From Paenibacillus sp. ACRRX (lineage in GTDB: Bacteria > Bacillota > Bacilli > Paenibacillales > Paenibacillaceae), in assembly GCF_022346885.1 (NCBI RefSeq), contig NZ_JAKRNK010000004.1, forward strand, positions 124,001 through 188,000: a stretch of 64,000 nucleotides of DNA, in the 5' to 3' direction. Of this stretch, positions 9,248 through 16,718 are shown in pieces (the stretch's first letter is position 1; the number at the start of each line of letters is the position of its first letter). The notes below the pieces were generated by a model. It did not search any database. It had not been told where the DNA came from and saw only the letters and a program-made list of their open reading frames with translations. A program made the translations under genes and the position numbers.

Positions 9248-10162
9248 TCAGCCTTTTACAGATCCAATCATCACCCCTTGTACGAAGTAGCGCTGCAAGA
9301 ACGGATAGACAGCTACCACCGGCAAGGTTGATACAATTATGACCGCATATTTCAAGAGTGATGCCGCATCCGCTTTATTATTCAGCGCAGAAGCTACCGA
9401 TGCGTTGATCGCAGCGCCGGTTGTTTCGGCCGACATCTCTTGCAGAACAAGAATTTGGCGCAGAATCATTTGCAGTGGATACTTTGATTCCTCGTTCAAA
9501 TAAATGAGTGCACTAAAGTAACTGTTCCAGTGTCCTACACCGTAGAACAAAGCCATAACGGCAATAATCGGCGCAGACAGCGGGAGTACGATTTTAATGA
9601 ATAAGCGCATATTGGTACAACCGTCAATATGTGCCGCTTCTTGCAGCTCTTTTGGTATAGTCGACTGGAAAAACGTTCTCGCCACAATGATGTTCCACAC
9701 TGAAGCTGCACCAGGTAAAATAAGTGCCCACATGCTGTTTATCATACCTAAATTTTTGACTAACAGGTAACCTGGTACCAAACCGCCGCCAAAGAACATC
9801 GTGACCATAAACATCCCCATAAAGAATCCACGTCCGACGAAGTCGCTTCGACTTAAGCTGTAAGCCGCTGGCAAGGTCACAAACAAGTTGACTAACGTTC
9901 CTACGGTCGTATACAGAATCGTATTTCCATAACCAGACCATATTTTTGAATTTTCAAATACCCTTAGATACCCTTCAAATGTAATGCCTTTCGGTAATAG
10001 CCACATTTCACCTGAATTTACATACTTCGGATCACTTATAGACGCGCTTATGATATACAGTACAGGATACAACACGATAAGAAGTGCAATCGATAAGTAA
10101 ATGTAGTTTAATATAACGAATATTTTATCTCCTCTTGATTCCTTTACAGCTACGGCTGCCAT
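9248..10162 (-). CDS. Carbohydrate ABC transporter permease (LplC/YtcP type)
   Basis: 304 residues, six predicted membrane helices, MalG-like. The cytoplasmic EAA loop that docks the ATPase is visible as EAAHIDGCTNMRLFIKIVLP. The C-terminus YFVQGVMIGSVKG is the standard ending of this permease group. The ribosome site GAAGGAGGGTG lies about 8 bases before ATG. It starts 15 bases after the partner permease and forms a heterodimer with it. Confidence 0.92.
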   Translation of the reverse strand: MAAVAVKESRGDKIFVILNYIYLSIALLIVLYPVLYIISASISDPKYVNSGEMWLLPKGITFEGYLRVFENSKIWSGYGNTILYTTVGTLVNLFVTLPAAYSLSRSDFVGRGFFMGMFMVTMFFGGGLVPGYLLVKNLGMINSMWALILPGAASVWNIIVARTFFQSTIPKELQEAAHIDGCTNMRLFIKIVLPLSAPIIAVMALFYGVGHWNSYFSALIYLNEESKYPLQMILRQILVLQEMSAETTGAAINASVASALNNKADAASLLKYAVIIVSTLPVVAVYPFLQRYFVQGVMIGSVKG

Positions 10163-10177
10163 ATAGCCACCCTCCTT

Positions 10178-11143
10178 CTACCACAAGCTGTTGCCGGTGC
10201 GTCGTGCGATTTGGTTAACGGTAATCAGCAAAATTGCGTTTACGACTGAGTTAAACAATCCTACTGCAGTTGAGAAGCTGTATTGTGCATCTACAAGACC
10301 GGAACGGTACACAAAGGTGGAAATGACGTCAGATGCACCCATATTAAGCGAGTTTTGCAGAAGCAAAATTTTCTCAAAGCCTACACCTAGAATGCTGCCC
10401 ATATTCAAAATAAGCAGAATCGTAATCGTAGGCGTAATGGCCGGAATATTAATATGCAAAATCCGTTTAAATCGGCTTGCACCGTCCACAATTGCCGCTT
10501 CATGAAGCTGAGGATCAACACCCGATAAGGCAGCGAGATAAATAATCGTTCCCCACCCAGTCCCTTGCCAAACACCCGACAACACATACAAGGTTTTAAA
10601 CCAAGCCGGTTCCGTTAAAAAGTTGACAGGATCAAATCCTAAAAACTGAATAATATGATTGATAATGCCAGTAGACGGCGACAAAAATGTGATAATAATT
10701 CCCGCCATAACAACGACAGAAATGAAATGTGGTGCATAAGTAATCGTTTGTACGCTTCGTTTGAAGAATCCATCCTTTACCTCATTAAACGCTAAGGCCA
10801 AAATAATCGGCAGTGGAAACCCAATTGCTAACTCGTATAAACTAATGCTGAGCGTATTCCACAACAAATCCCAGAAGTAATACGATTCAAAAAATCGTGT
10901 AAAGTGGTCGAATCCAACCCATGGACTACCCCAGATTCCCTTCGTTGGGATAAAGTTCTTAAAGGCAATCTGAATGCCGTACATCGGACCATAATGGAAA
11001 ATAAGGAAGTAAAGAAATGCTGGCGCTATAAATAAGTACAGTTCCCAGTTCTGAAGCATCCTCTTCCACACTGTCTTGTTGTTCTTGCCTGGATTCTGAA
11101 TCACGTTGGCTGCTCCTTGTGCGTTCTCTTGCATCGTGTCCAC
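10178..11143 (-). CDS. Carbohydrate ABC transporter permease (LplB/YteP type)
   Basis: About 320 residues with six membrane helices, MalF-like without the long periplasmic insertion. The EAA loop is EAAIVDGASRFKRILHINIP and the ending ITVNQIARRTGNSLW is typical of the LplB group. First gene of the importer operon. The first possible codon is GTG (2 bases after AGGAGG); an ATG three codons downstream has 11 bases of spacing and is equally possible. A candidate cre site lies about 195 bases upstream, so catabolite control is likely. Confidence 0.92.
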   Translation of the reverse strand: MDTMQENAQGAANVIQNPGKNNKTVWKRMLQNWELYLFIAPAFLYFLIFHYGPMYGIQIAFKNFIPTKGIWGSPWVGFDHFTRFFESYYFWDLLWNTLSISLYELAIGFPLPIILALAFNEVKDGFFKRSVQTITYAPHFISVVVMAGIIITFLSPSTGIINHIIQFLGFDPVNFLTEPAWFKTLYVLSGVWQGTGWGTIIYLAALSGVDPQLHEAAIVDGASRFKRILHINIPAITPTITILLILNMGSILGVGFEKILLLQNSLNMGASDVISTFVYRSGLVDAQYSFSTAVGLFNSVVNAILLITVNQIARRTGNSLW

Positions 11144-11337
11144 TCCCTCCTTTCAAATGTTAGGCTTTCTCTTTTCTCTGTATATCTCTCCATCAATCTA
11201 TAATGGAAGCAGCTAGCCTTCATTATAGAAAGCGGTTACAACATGATGTGAAATCGTTGATATGTTCCAAAACGATGTCCATCAACTACACCTTGTTGCT
11301 TGGCTTTCAACAGTCAAGCTATTTAAGATCGCATCGT

Positions 11338-11351
11338 TGCTAGCGCTTACA
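11338..11351 (-). promoter_or_regulatory. Candidate cre (CcpA) site upstream of sugar importer
   Basis: TGTAAGCGCTAGCA on the minus strand matches the consensus TGWNANCGNTNWCA at all but one position. Its location upstream of a sugar uptake operon fits catabolite repression. Functional status is inferred only from the motif. Confidence 0.5.
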
Positions 11352-11540
11352 TTGACAATTGTAGGCCACTTCTTTGCACAACGTAAATATGTCGTTTTCG
11401 CTTCGTGCTTTTGATAGCCATAACCCTTGGTACATAAGGATTTTATGGACTTTTAACACTCAAATGACAACGCTTCCTCTGAGGCTGAATGTGTTTATTT
11501 TGTTGTCAATAAGCCGAATTTGCACTCGCTTTTGCCACAT

Positions 11541-11583
11541 CAAAAAGCGTCAATTGTCACAATCCCTCGTGACAATTGACGCT
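11541..11583 (-). terminator. Strong hairpin terminator after the 107-residue gene
   Basis: A perfect 15-base-pair stem, AGCGTCAATTGTCAC with its complement, around an 8-base loop. On the minus strand it is followed by TTTTTG, directly downstream of the small gene that ends at 11598. Confidence 0.9.
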
Positions 11584-11597
11584 AAAAAGAACATTAT

Positions 11598-11921
11598 TTA
11601 TTTGCGATTAGGTTCGCCGAAAAACATTTCGTGTGCCAGCGCGGTCTGGACATGGGACTCTTCTGACGTTAACTTCCGAACCAGTTCCATCTCCACCTCT
11701 GTTACTTCTTCGCCTTGAAAATTAATCTCTGCAATCGAGGCCACAATCTTTACGATCGCAACAGCCACATTTGCAGAACTATAGGCAATGACTTTCTGGC
11801 CTGTCGGGAAGATACGCAGTCCCGTTTTTTTCATTTTGCCGCGTCCATACTCCAGCAGCTCGTACAATTCCTGATCAGTCTTGAATTTACAAACAGAATT
11901 AAATTCCGTAGAGAATCCCAT
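11598..11921 (-). CDS. Conserved-looking small protein, function unknown
   Basis: 107 residues, not recognised. AAAGGAG eight bases before ATGGGATTC makes this a real gene, and it has its own strong terminator. The product begins MGFSTEFNSVCKFKTDQELY, is mixed alpha/beta, and contains one moderately hydrophobic stretch (ANVAVAIVKIVASIAEINF) too polar for a clear membrane helix. No signal peptide. The C-terminal half is rich in Glu (GEEVTEVEMELVRKLTSEES). Monocistronic, with the sugar importer upstream and the repeat-protein pair downstream on the same strand. No function is proposed. Confidence 0.72.
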   Translation of the reverse strand: MGFSTEFNSVCKFKTDQELYELLEYGRGKMKKTGLRIFPTGQKVIAYSSANVAVAIVKIVASIAEINFQGEEVTEVEMELVRKLTSEESHVQTALAHEMFFGEPNRK

Positions 11922-12367
11922 CTTCACCGCTCCTTTACTGTTCTTCTTTCTATTGAACCATGAATACAGAAAAGAAGGCAAACCGAACGTCTGCTACCTG
12001 CGTTCAAGAAATAAGGGATGCCCTGTCCAACATCGCTGATTAGAACCAACCTGCCACTGTCTGAGCTAATAGATATACACAAACTTCTGATGTTATATAG
12101 ATATGCCTTGCATTTTACGAATAGAAATCAGCATTTCTCTTGTACCCGAACGTTGCACTGGACCTAACGCAACGAAGACGGCCGCGGCCGTCTTCGTTAT
12201 CTATGTGAACCGCTGCCAACTGGCAAGCAGCGAAGAACACTGTGTATTCATTGGCCTCATGTACTAAACAAAAACAGTGTGACTTGCATCCAACGTTTGT
12301 ACTAACTAGAACTGAGTTTCCTAATCCCATTTTGTAGAAAGCCGCTCTCGCTCATTATTAGATCAAC
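11922..12367. other. Gene-free stretch holding a 28-bp perfect palindrome
   Basis: No credible gene was seen on either strand. The only notable element is the palindrome described separately. A 71-codon minus-strand frame here lacks a ribosome site and reads through the palindrome. Confidence 0.6.
12171..12198. repeat. Perfect 28-bp palindrome
   Basis: AACGAAGACGGCCG is followed immediately by its exact reverse complement. It could form a hairpin or bind a symmetric dimer. Neither strand has a U-run after it, so an ordinary terminator is unlikely. Confidence 0.8.
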
Positions 12368-12817
12368 TTATGGCTGCTGCCTCTTGGCATCAATTAGACG
12401 TTGAATACGCTGTGTCATGTGCTGTTGAAGCTTGGCTGTCTGCTCAGTGGACAGCTGATGATGCTGGACTTGCTCATGAAGCTGATTCTCCATCTCTAAC
12501 GTCATCGCTCGCGTTAGTTGATCTGGCTGAATCCCCTGATCGCTTGCATACTCACCTAATGACTTTCCGTTCTGAATGGCTTGACGTAAAGCATCCTGTC
12601 CTAGTCCAAGCATCATTAACTGTTTGCTGACGTTAACCGTTGCAGCAGGCTGCTTACTTGGGGCTGAATCTGTACGCTGGTTTGGTGTTCCTGTTCTTAT
12701 TGTGGGTTTATCTTTCGATAATGATAATGTAGATGCAGTTGTCTCCGCATAAGCGTTAGCTGGAATCATCATACCTAACAAAATCGTAATGGCTATAAGT
12801 CTAGCGTATTTCGTCAT
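12368..12817 (-). CDS. Secreted single-module repeat protein
   Basis: 149 residues. Signal peptide: MTKYARLIAITILLGMMIPANAYA with a likely cut after AYA. After a Ser/Thr/Pro-rich linker comes one roughly 80-residue helical module beginning MMLGLGQDALRQAIQNGKSL, continuing through EYASDQGI, and ending TQRIQRLIDA. The same module occurs twice in the neighbouring secreted protein, so the two genes are paralogues. GAGGAGGAAG eight bases before ATG supports the start. Function unknown. The module's GxSLxexAxxxGv pattern is seen in many uncharacterised secreted proteins of Gram-positives, where it is often tandemly repeated. Confidence 0.85.
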   Translation of the reverse strand: MTKYARLIAITILLGMMIPANAYAETTASTLSLSKDKPTIRTGTPNQRTDSAPSKQPAATVNVSKQLMMLGLGQDALRQAIQNGKSLGEYASDQGIQPDQLTRAMTLEMENQLHEQVQHHQLSTEQTAKLQQHMTQRIQRLIDAKRQQP

Positions 12818-13020
12818 AACTTACTTCCTCCTCAGCTAATAGTTCGATTGTTTATCTTATGATCCATGAAGGTAGGGTAATATCCATTCAGTTGATAGGC
12901 AATGCCAATGAAAATAGGGCCGTACCGTGTTAACCAAGATCTGCTCAGATATTTCACTGAATAAGAATAAGTATATGGTTCACATCTTAACTAAACATGA
13001 GTCCAACCTTAAAAACATAT

Positions 13021-13065
13021 AAAAATAGCGTACAACAGATAGAATTCACGCTCTCCATTGTACGC
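13021..13065 (-). terminator. Terminator after two-module secreted protein
   Basis: GCGTACAA and TTGTACGC pair around a loop of about 22 bases, followed on the minus strand by TATTTTTAT. It lies 27 bases beyond the stop codon. Confidence 0.8.
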
Positions 13066-13091
13066 AAAGTTAAGTTATCGTTATCCGTTAT

Positions 13092-13883
13092 TTACGCATT
13101 AGGCTCCGCCTTCTTCATTGGCTGTCCGTGCTGGCCATCCCGATTATCGTGATGCCCCTCAATCCATCTGTCCATGTGTGAAAGTATTCTTGCTTTAGTC
13201 CGTACACCTTCCTCCGCGGTCAATTTGCCACCCGTTACTTCTACTTCGACTCGCTGCTCAACCTGCGATTTGAACAGCAATCTAAGCTTCTTTTTGCTTA
13301 CTCCTTTAGCTGCCGCCATGTCGCCAAGAGAATGTCCTGCTGCAGCTGCTTTTCTTACCTCTGCCTGACTAAGACCAATCTGTCCTAATACAGCATGCAG
13401 GGAGTCTTTAAAAATTTTCCGTTTGCTTTCTTGCTTTGCCAACTCTGCAAGACTATGTTTGCGATCAATCATCCGTTCCAGCTTTGCTGTCATAGATGCC
13501 TTAATTCGAGCCGCTTTCTCGTTTGTAATTGTGCCCTGCTGCAGCTCCTGCTGTAGCTGCCGCTCCAACTGGTCACTCAGTGCTTGTAAAAGTTGGCTGC
13601 GCGATACGCCGTTTGCAGCAGCGTATTCGACTAATGATTGGCCTTTGGACATAGCTTTCTTCATTGCATCTTCACCGAGTCCAAGCGATACGAATGCCTT
13701 ATCGATGTTCATCATTCTGACCTTTCTGGCGCCGTGCATCTGCTCTGTATCGGTCACCTTGTCAGAAGGTTGTGCAGCTTCGGCAAAGTTTACTTCTGGC
13801 GTACTATTCTTTGCCCAAGCATCAATAGGCAGCAGCACACTAACTAAGGCAGCCACCAACAACAACCGCACGTACTTGTTCAT
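13092..13883 (-). CDS. Secreted two-module repeat protein
   Basis: 263 residues. Signal peptide MNKYVRLLLVAALVSVLLPI with a likely cut after AWA. Two helical modules follow: SLGLGEDAMKKAMSKGQSLV to MIDRKHS (about residues 65-148) and GQIGLSQAEVRKAAAAGHSL to HMDRWIEGH (about 163-247). Each has the same G-x-SLxexAaxxGVs pattern as the smaller neighbour. The tail is charged and His/Gly-rich. The start is the second of two nearby ATGs, seven bases from AGGAGG; the first is only one base away. Function not recognised; possibly a cell-surface or regulatory protein. The pair probably arose by duplication of the gene and then of the module. Confidence 0.85.
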   Translation of the reverse strand: MNKYVRLLLVAALVSVLLPIDAWAKNSTPEVNFAEAAQPSDKVTDTEQMHGARKVRMMNIDKAFVSLGLGEDAMKKAMSKGQSLVEYAAANGVSRSQLLQALSDQLERQLQQELQQGTITNEKAARIKASMTAKLERMIDRKHSLAELAKQESKRKIFKDSLHAVLGQIGLSQAEVRKAAAAGHSLGDMAAAKGVSKKKLRLLFKSQVEQRVEVEVTGGKLTAEEGVRTKARILSHMDRWIEGHHDNRDGQHGQPMKKAEPNA

Positions 13884-14028
13884 TCTCATTCCTCCTGCAT
13901 CACTTACTCATGGCGTTATGGAAATATCTAACCACGGCATAGCATTAGCGTTAGCCGGCCTTCTTAATAAAACATGAGTATAAAATTAAATTTCATTAAC
14001 GTACACAAGAGCGTAGTAAACGGGCATA

Positions 14029-14092
14029 AAAAATACCCCTTATGTGGATGCTGGTTGTACTCATCCAGCTTGTCGCCCACATAAGGAGTATT
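14029..14092 (-). terminator. Long-stem terminator after ddl
   Basis: AATACCCCTTATGTGG pairs with CCACATAAGGAGTATT (one mismatch). The loop holds its own CTGG/CCAG hairpin. The stem is followed on the minus strand by TTTTATG. Confidence 0.8.
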
Positions 14093-14131
14093 ATTGTTAA
14101 TTGTGTGTATAATAAGTGCAGTTAATAGAAA

Positions 14132-15241
14132 TTAAACACTTTCATAATGAAGCTGCTGCTTCGCCTCAAAACGATCAAGCGCAAGCTGGATCAATTGATC
14201 CAACAAATCCTGATAAGGCAGGCCGGTTTCTTTCCACATAAGCGGATACATGCTGAATGGTGTAAATCCAGGCAGCGTATTTACTTCATTAATAAATACT
14301 TCCATATCCGAACGGCGTACAAAGAAATCAATACGCGCCAAGCCTGAACCGTCAATAGCACGGTAAGCCTTTACTGCCAGCTCACGAATACGCTCCGTCA
14401 GCTCACTGTCTATCGGCGCCGGAATCGCCATGCTGGACTTGCCATCTGTGTACTTTGCCTTATAATCGTAAAATTCGTGTGCGGAAATAATCTCACCTGG
14501 CACAGAAGGTTTAGGCTCGTCGTTGCCCAGTACACTCACTTCAATCTCTCGTGCATCTACGAACTCCTCCACAATCACTTTGCGATCGTATTGCAGGGCC
14601 AGTTCAATGGAGGCAATTAACTCCGTGCGATTACGAGCCTTGGATATACCAACCGATGAGCCCAGATTCGCTGGCTTAACAAAGCAAGGATAGCCTAGCT
14701 CCGCTTCAGTATGAAGCAGCACCTGTTCACGCTCACGTTTCCACTCGCTTACAATAAAGTGAACGTACTTGCATTGTGGAATATCGGCATGAGCAAATGC
14801 CTGCTTCATAAAGGCTTTGTCCATCCCTACAGAGGAAGCAAGCACGCCTGCTCCTACATACGGCAGGTTCGCCATCTCAAATAAGCCTTGAATCGTACCG
14901 TCTTCTCCGTTAGTACCATGCAGCAATGGGAAGATAACATCAAGCGTCTTGCTCGGTGCCGTTTCTCTGCTGCTATCCAAGCCCGCAAATAGCAGTTCCA
15001 TTGCTCGTACAGTTCCACCACTCGAAGAAAGAAGCGTGAGTTCCGATATGTCCTGAAATGGTGCATGCCGCGGCTCGCCGACGCGCCATTCGCCCGACCT
15101 TGTAATAAAGAAAGGTACAAGTTCGTATTTGTCATAATCAAATGCTTTCATAACCGCAAAAGCAGTCGATAATGATACCTCATGCTCTCCCGACTTGCCG
15201 CCGTACACGATGCCGACGCGCATTACTCTTTGTTGTCCCAT
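14132..15241 (-). CDS. ddl: D-alanine--D-alanine ligase
   Basis: 369 residues of the ATP-grasp family. It joins two D-alanines for the peptidoglycan precursor, in the cytoplasm. Visible motifs: the N-terminal GGKSGEHEVS loop, LHGTNGEDGTIQG, YVGAGVLASSVGMDK, FVKPANLGSSVGISK (ATP binding), EFYDYKAKY omega loop, and the C-terminal INEVNTLPGFT with metal-binding Glu/Asn. The tyrosine-containing omega loop is the type found in D-Ala-D-Ala rather than D-Ala-D-Lac ligases, so vancomycin-type resistance is not indicated. It is on the same strand as the Amidase_6 gene 103 bases upstream. Confidence 0.96.
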   Translation of the reverse strand: MGQQRVMRVGIVYGGKSGEHEVSLSTAFAVMKAFDYDKYELVPFFITRSGEWRVGEPRHAPFQDISELTLLSSSGGTVRAMELLFAGLDSSRETAPSKTLDVIFPLLHGTNGEDGTIQGLFEMANLPYVGAGVLASSVGMDKAFMKQAFAHADIPQCKYVHFIVSEWKREREQVLLHTEAELGYPCFVKPANLGSSVGISKARNRTELIASIELALQYDRKVIVEEFVDAREIEVSVLGNDEPKPSVPGEIISAHEFYDYKAKYTDGKSSMAIPAPIDSELTERIRELAVKAYRAIDGSGLARIDFFVRRSDMEVFINEVNTLPGFTPFSMYPLMWKETGLPYQDLLDQLIQLALDRFEAKQQLHYESV

Positions 15242-15344
15242 AAGTCCCTCCGTCAGCGCTGTAGCGCCAATAGTTCTCTCTTATGACGTCTATCCGTCCT
15301 GCCCGCTACCAGCCCGCTAATCGGAACGTGTCCAGCCTGTTCAG

Positions 15345-16343
15345 TCAGAAGAAGTCAGTTATATGAAAAAAGCGATACTGAGTCGCTTCTGTCCATGCAT
15401 AGGAATCTTGATAATCCCAATAACGGTGCCTGCTGTTGTTCGTATGTGCGTTAACAAGCGGCATTCCATTCTTATCAAATGCGGTCACAATCGTATTGTG
15501 CTGGTAGTGGCCGTCGCCATCCCAATCATAAGCAATGACGTCACCCAACTGCAGATCACTAGCATGCTTAACAGCCACAGCCCGCAGCCCAGTCGTACTG
15601 GAGGTAAGAAGCCGCTCCATGCTGTTCGATACGGCCCAACTGTAGCTCCAGCCTTCACTGCCATTCACCATGCCTTTATACCACCAGCCCGATTCTCTCC
15701 TACCAGTATAGTTCATAGGCGCCCCGCCTGCAAAGAGACATTGGGAGACATAATTGGTGCAATCGACCTCAAATGACAAAAATCTCGGGTTAGGCTCATT
15801 CCACCACTGTTCAGCATACTGAACAGCCTTCTCCCTAAGGTAAGGCGAAGATTTTACCGTCTTAACGGACCCTAGAACATCCATATTCAAGTACGGCAGC
15901 GGAGGTGATAACTGCCCCTGTTCACGTTCTGTCCCCAGTTGTATATTGCGCACATGCCGCTCTATCTGAGGATGATCAATCTGCGAGATAATCCAGCTTT
16001 CCCCCTCTCTCGTCAGTGTGATTCGCTCTCGATCAATACGTTCTTCTACAAATGTTGTTCCCTGCTGCTCTGCCTCTCGCTGTACATGGAACTCCATATC
16101 TACCGTCACTTCGCCCTCTCCCTCTCGAGTTCGGACCAGCTTCGCTTTGGTTTGGCTTTTGAGAGGAGAAGTGTCGCGTTCCCGATACCAAAGTTTTAAA
16201 CGTCTGCTTCGTTCACTCATTCGCAGTGTGTAGTCCATATCGGTAATTGGGGCATGGAGTGTCTGATGCCGATCGTCCACCTCATGCCGATTATGCTGGT
16301 CTACATATAAATAGAGCGTATTTTTCCATGCCTGCCGCATCAT
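15345..16343 (-). CDS. Amidase_6 domain protein
   Basis: 332 residues. The C-terminal half matches the putative amidase domain family (PF12671-like), related to NlpC/P60-type cysteine hydrolases: DCTNYVSQCLFAGG with the presumed catalytic Cys, GDVIAYDWDGDGHYQHNTIV with the presumed His, and VNAHTNNSRHRYW with the Asn/His. The N-terminal half (about 1-160) has a charged mixed fold. No signal peptide is visible, unusual for a wall-active enzyme. AAGGAGG five bases before ATGATGCGG supports the start. Activity on peptidoglycan is only a family-based guess, although ddl next door is a wall-synthesis gene. Confidence 0.85.
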   Translation of the reverse strand: MMRQAWKNTLYLYVDQHNRHEVDDRHQTLHAPITDMDYTLRMSERSRRLKLWYRERDTSPLKSQTKAKLVRTREGEGEVTVDMEFHVQREAEQQGTTFVEERIDRERITLTREGESWIISQIDHPQIERHVRNIQLGTEREQGQLSPPLPYLNMDVLGSVKTVKSSPYLREKAVQYAEQWWNEPNPRFLSFEVDCTNYVSQCLFAGGAPMNYTGRRESGWWYKGMVNGSEGWSYSWAVSNSMERLLTSSTTGLRAVAVKHASDLQLGDVIAYDWDGDGHYQHNTIVTAFDKNGMPLVNAHTNNSRHRYWDYQDSYAWTEATQYRFFHITDFF

Positions 16344-16469
16344 TCACGCCTCCTTGTTCCGCGTCTTGCGTCTCATTAATAGAACCTTTCTTAATTAGAC
16401 AGGCAGGACCGCTTTAGTATAAGGAGCATGCCCATCTTAAGCTTGATCAGTTAGTTCATTGTATGCGGG

Positions 16470-16486
16470 TCATGCAGATCGCATGA
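16470..16486. promoter_or_regulatory. Dyad upstream of aconitase promoter
   Basis: TCATGC-AGATC-GCATGA, a perfect 6-5-6 inverted repeat fitting the T-N11-A shape of LysR-type sites. It is about 75 bases upstream of the predicted -35 box. It is followed by two direct copies of TCATGATGA-like sequence. A CcpC-like role is only a possibility; it does not match the ATAA-N7-TTAT box of Bacillus subtilis CcpC. Confidence 0.3.
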
Positions 16487-16559
16487 TGAGGTCATGATGA
16501 AGTTGGCAGAATGTTAAGCCACAATCAAATATTTAGGCATTATTTTGCAGCAAAAAACC

Positions 16560-16588
16560 TTTACCAAATTTCTAATAAACGCTATACT
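16560..16588 (+). promoter_or_regulatory. Predicted sigma-A promoter of aconitase gene
   Basis: -35 TTTACC and -10 TATACT with 17 bases between them. They lie about 130 bases upstream of the start codon. Confidence 0.55.
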
Positions 16589-16718
16589 GAGAGTACGAAT
16601 AAAAATATGAAATCACGTTCCATCTAGTGAAACGTGTACGAAAATTTGGATGAGTTGCCCTACTTTACACACAACCCGCTCTATCAGTCATCAACACAAC
16701 CATGGAGGAGGTACTATT

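Noticed and set aside
12115-12330. 71-codon minus-strand frame
   Set aside because: No ribosome site, reads through the 28-bp palindrome, and its composition is not protein-like.
14132-15241. Vancomycin-resistance type D-Ala-D-Lac ligase
   Set aside because: The omega loop EFYDYKAKY carries the tyrosine of ordinary D-Ala-D-Ala ligases, and no vanH/vanX genes are adjacent.
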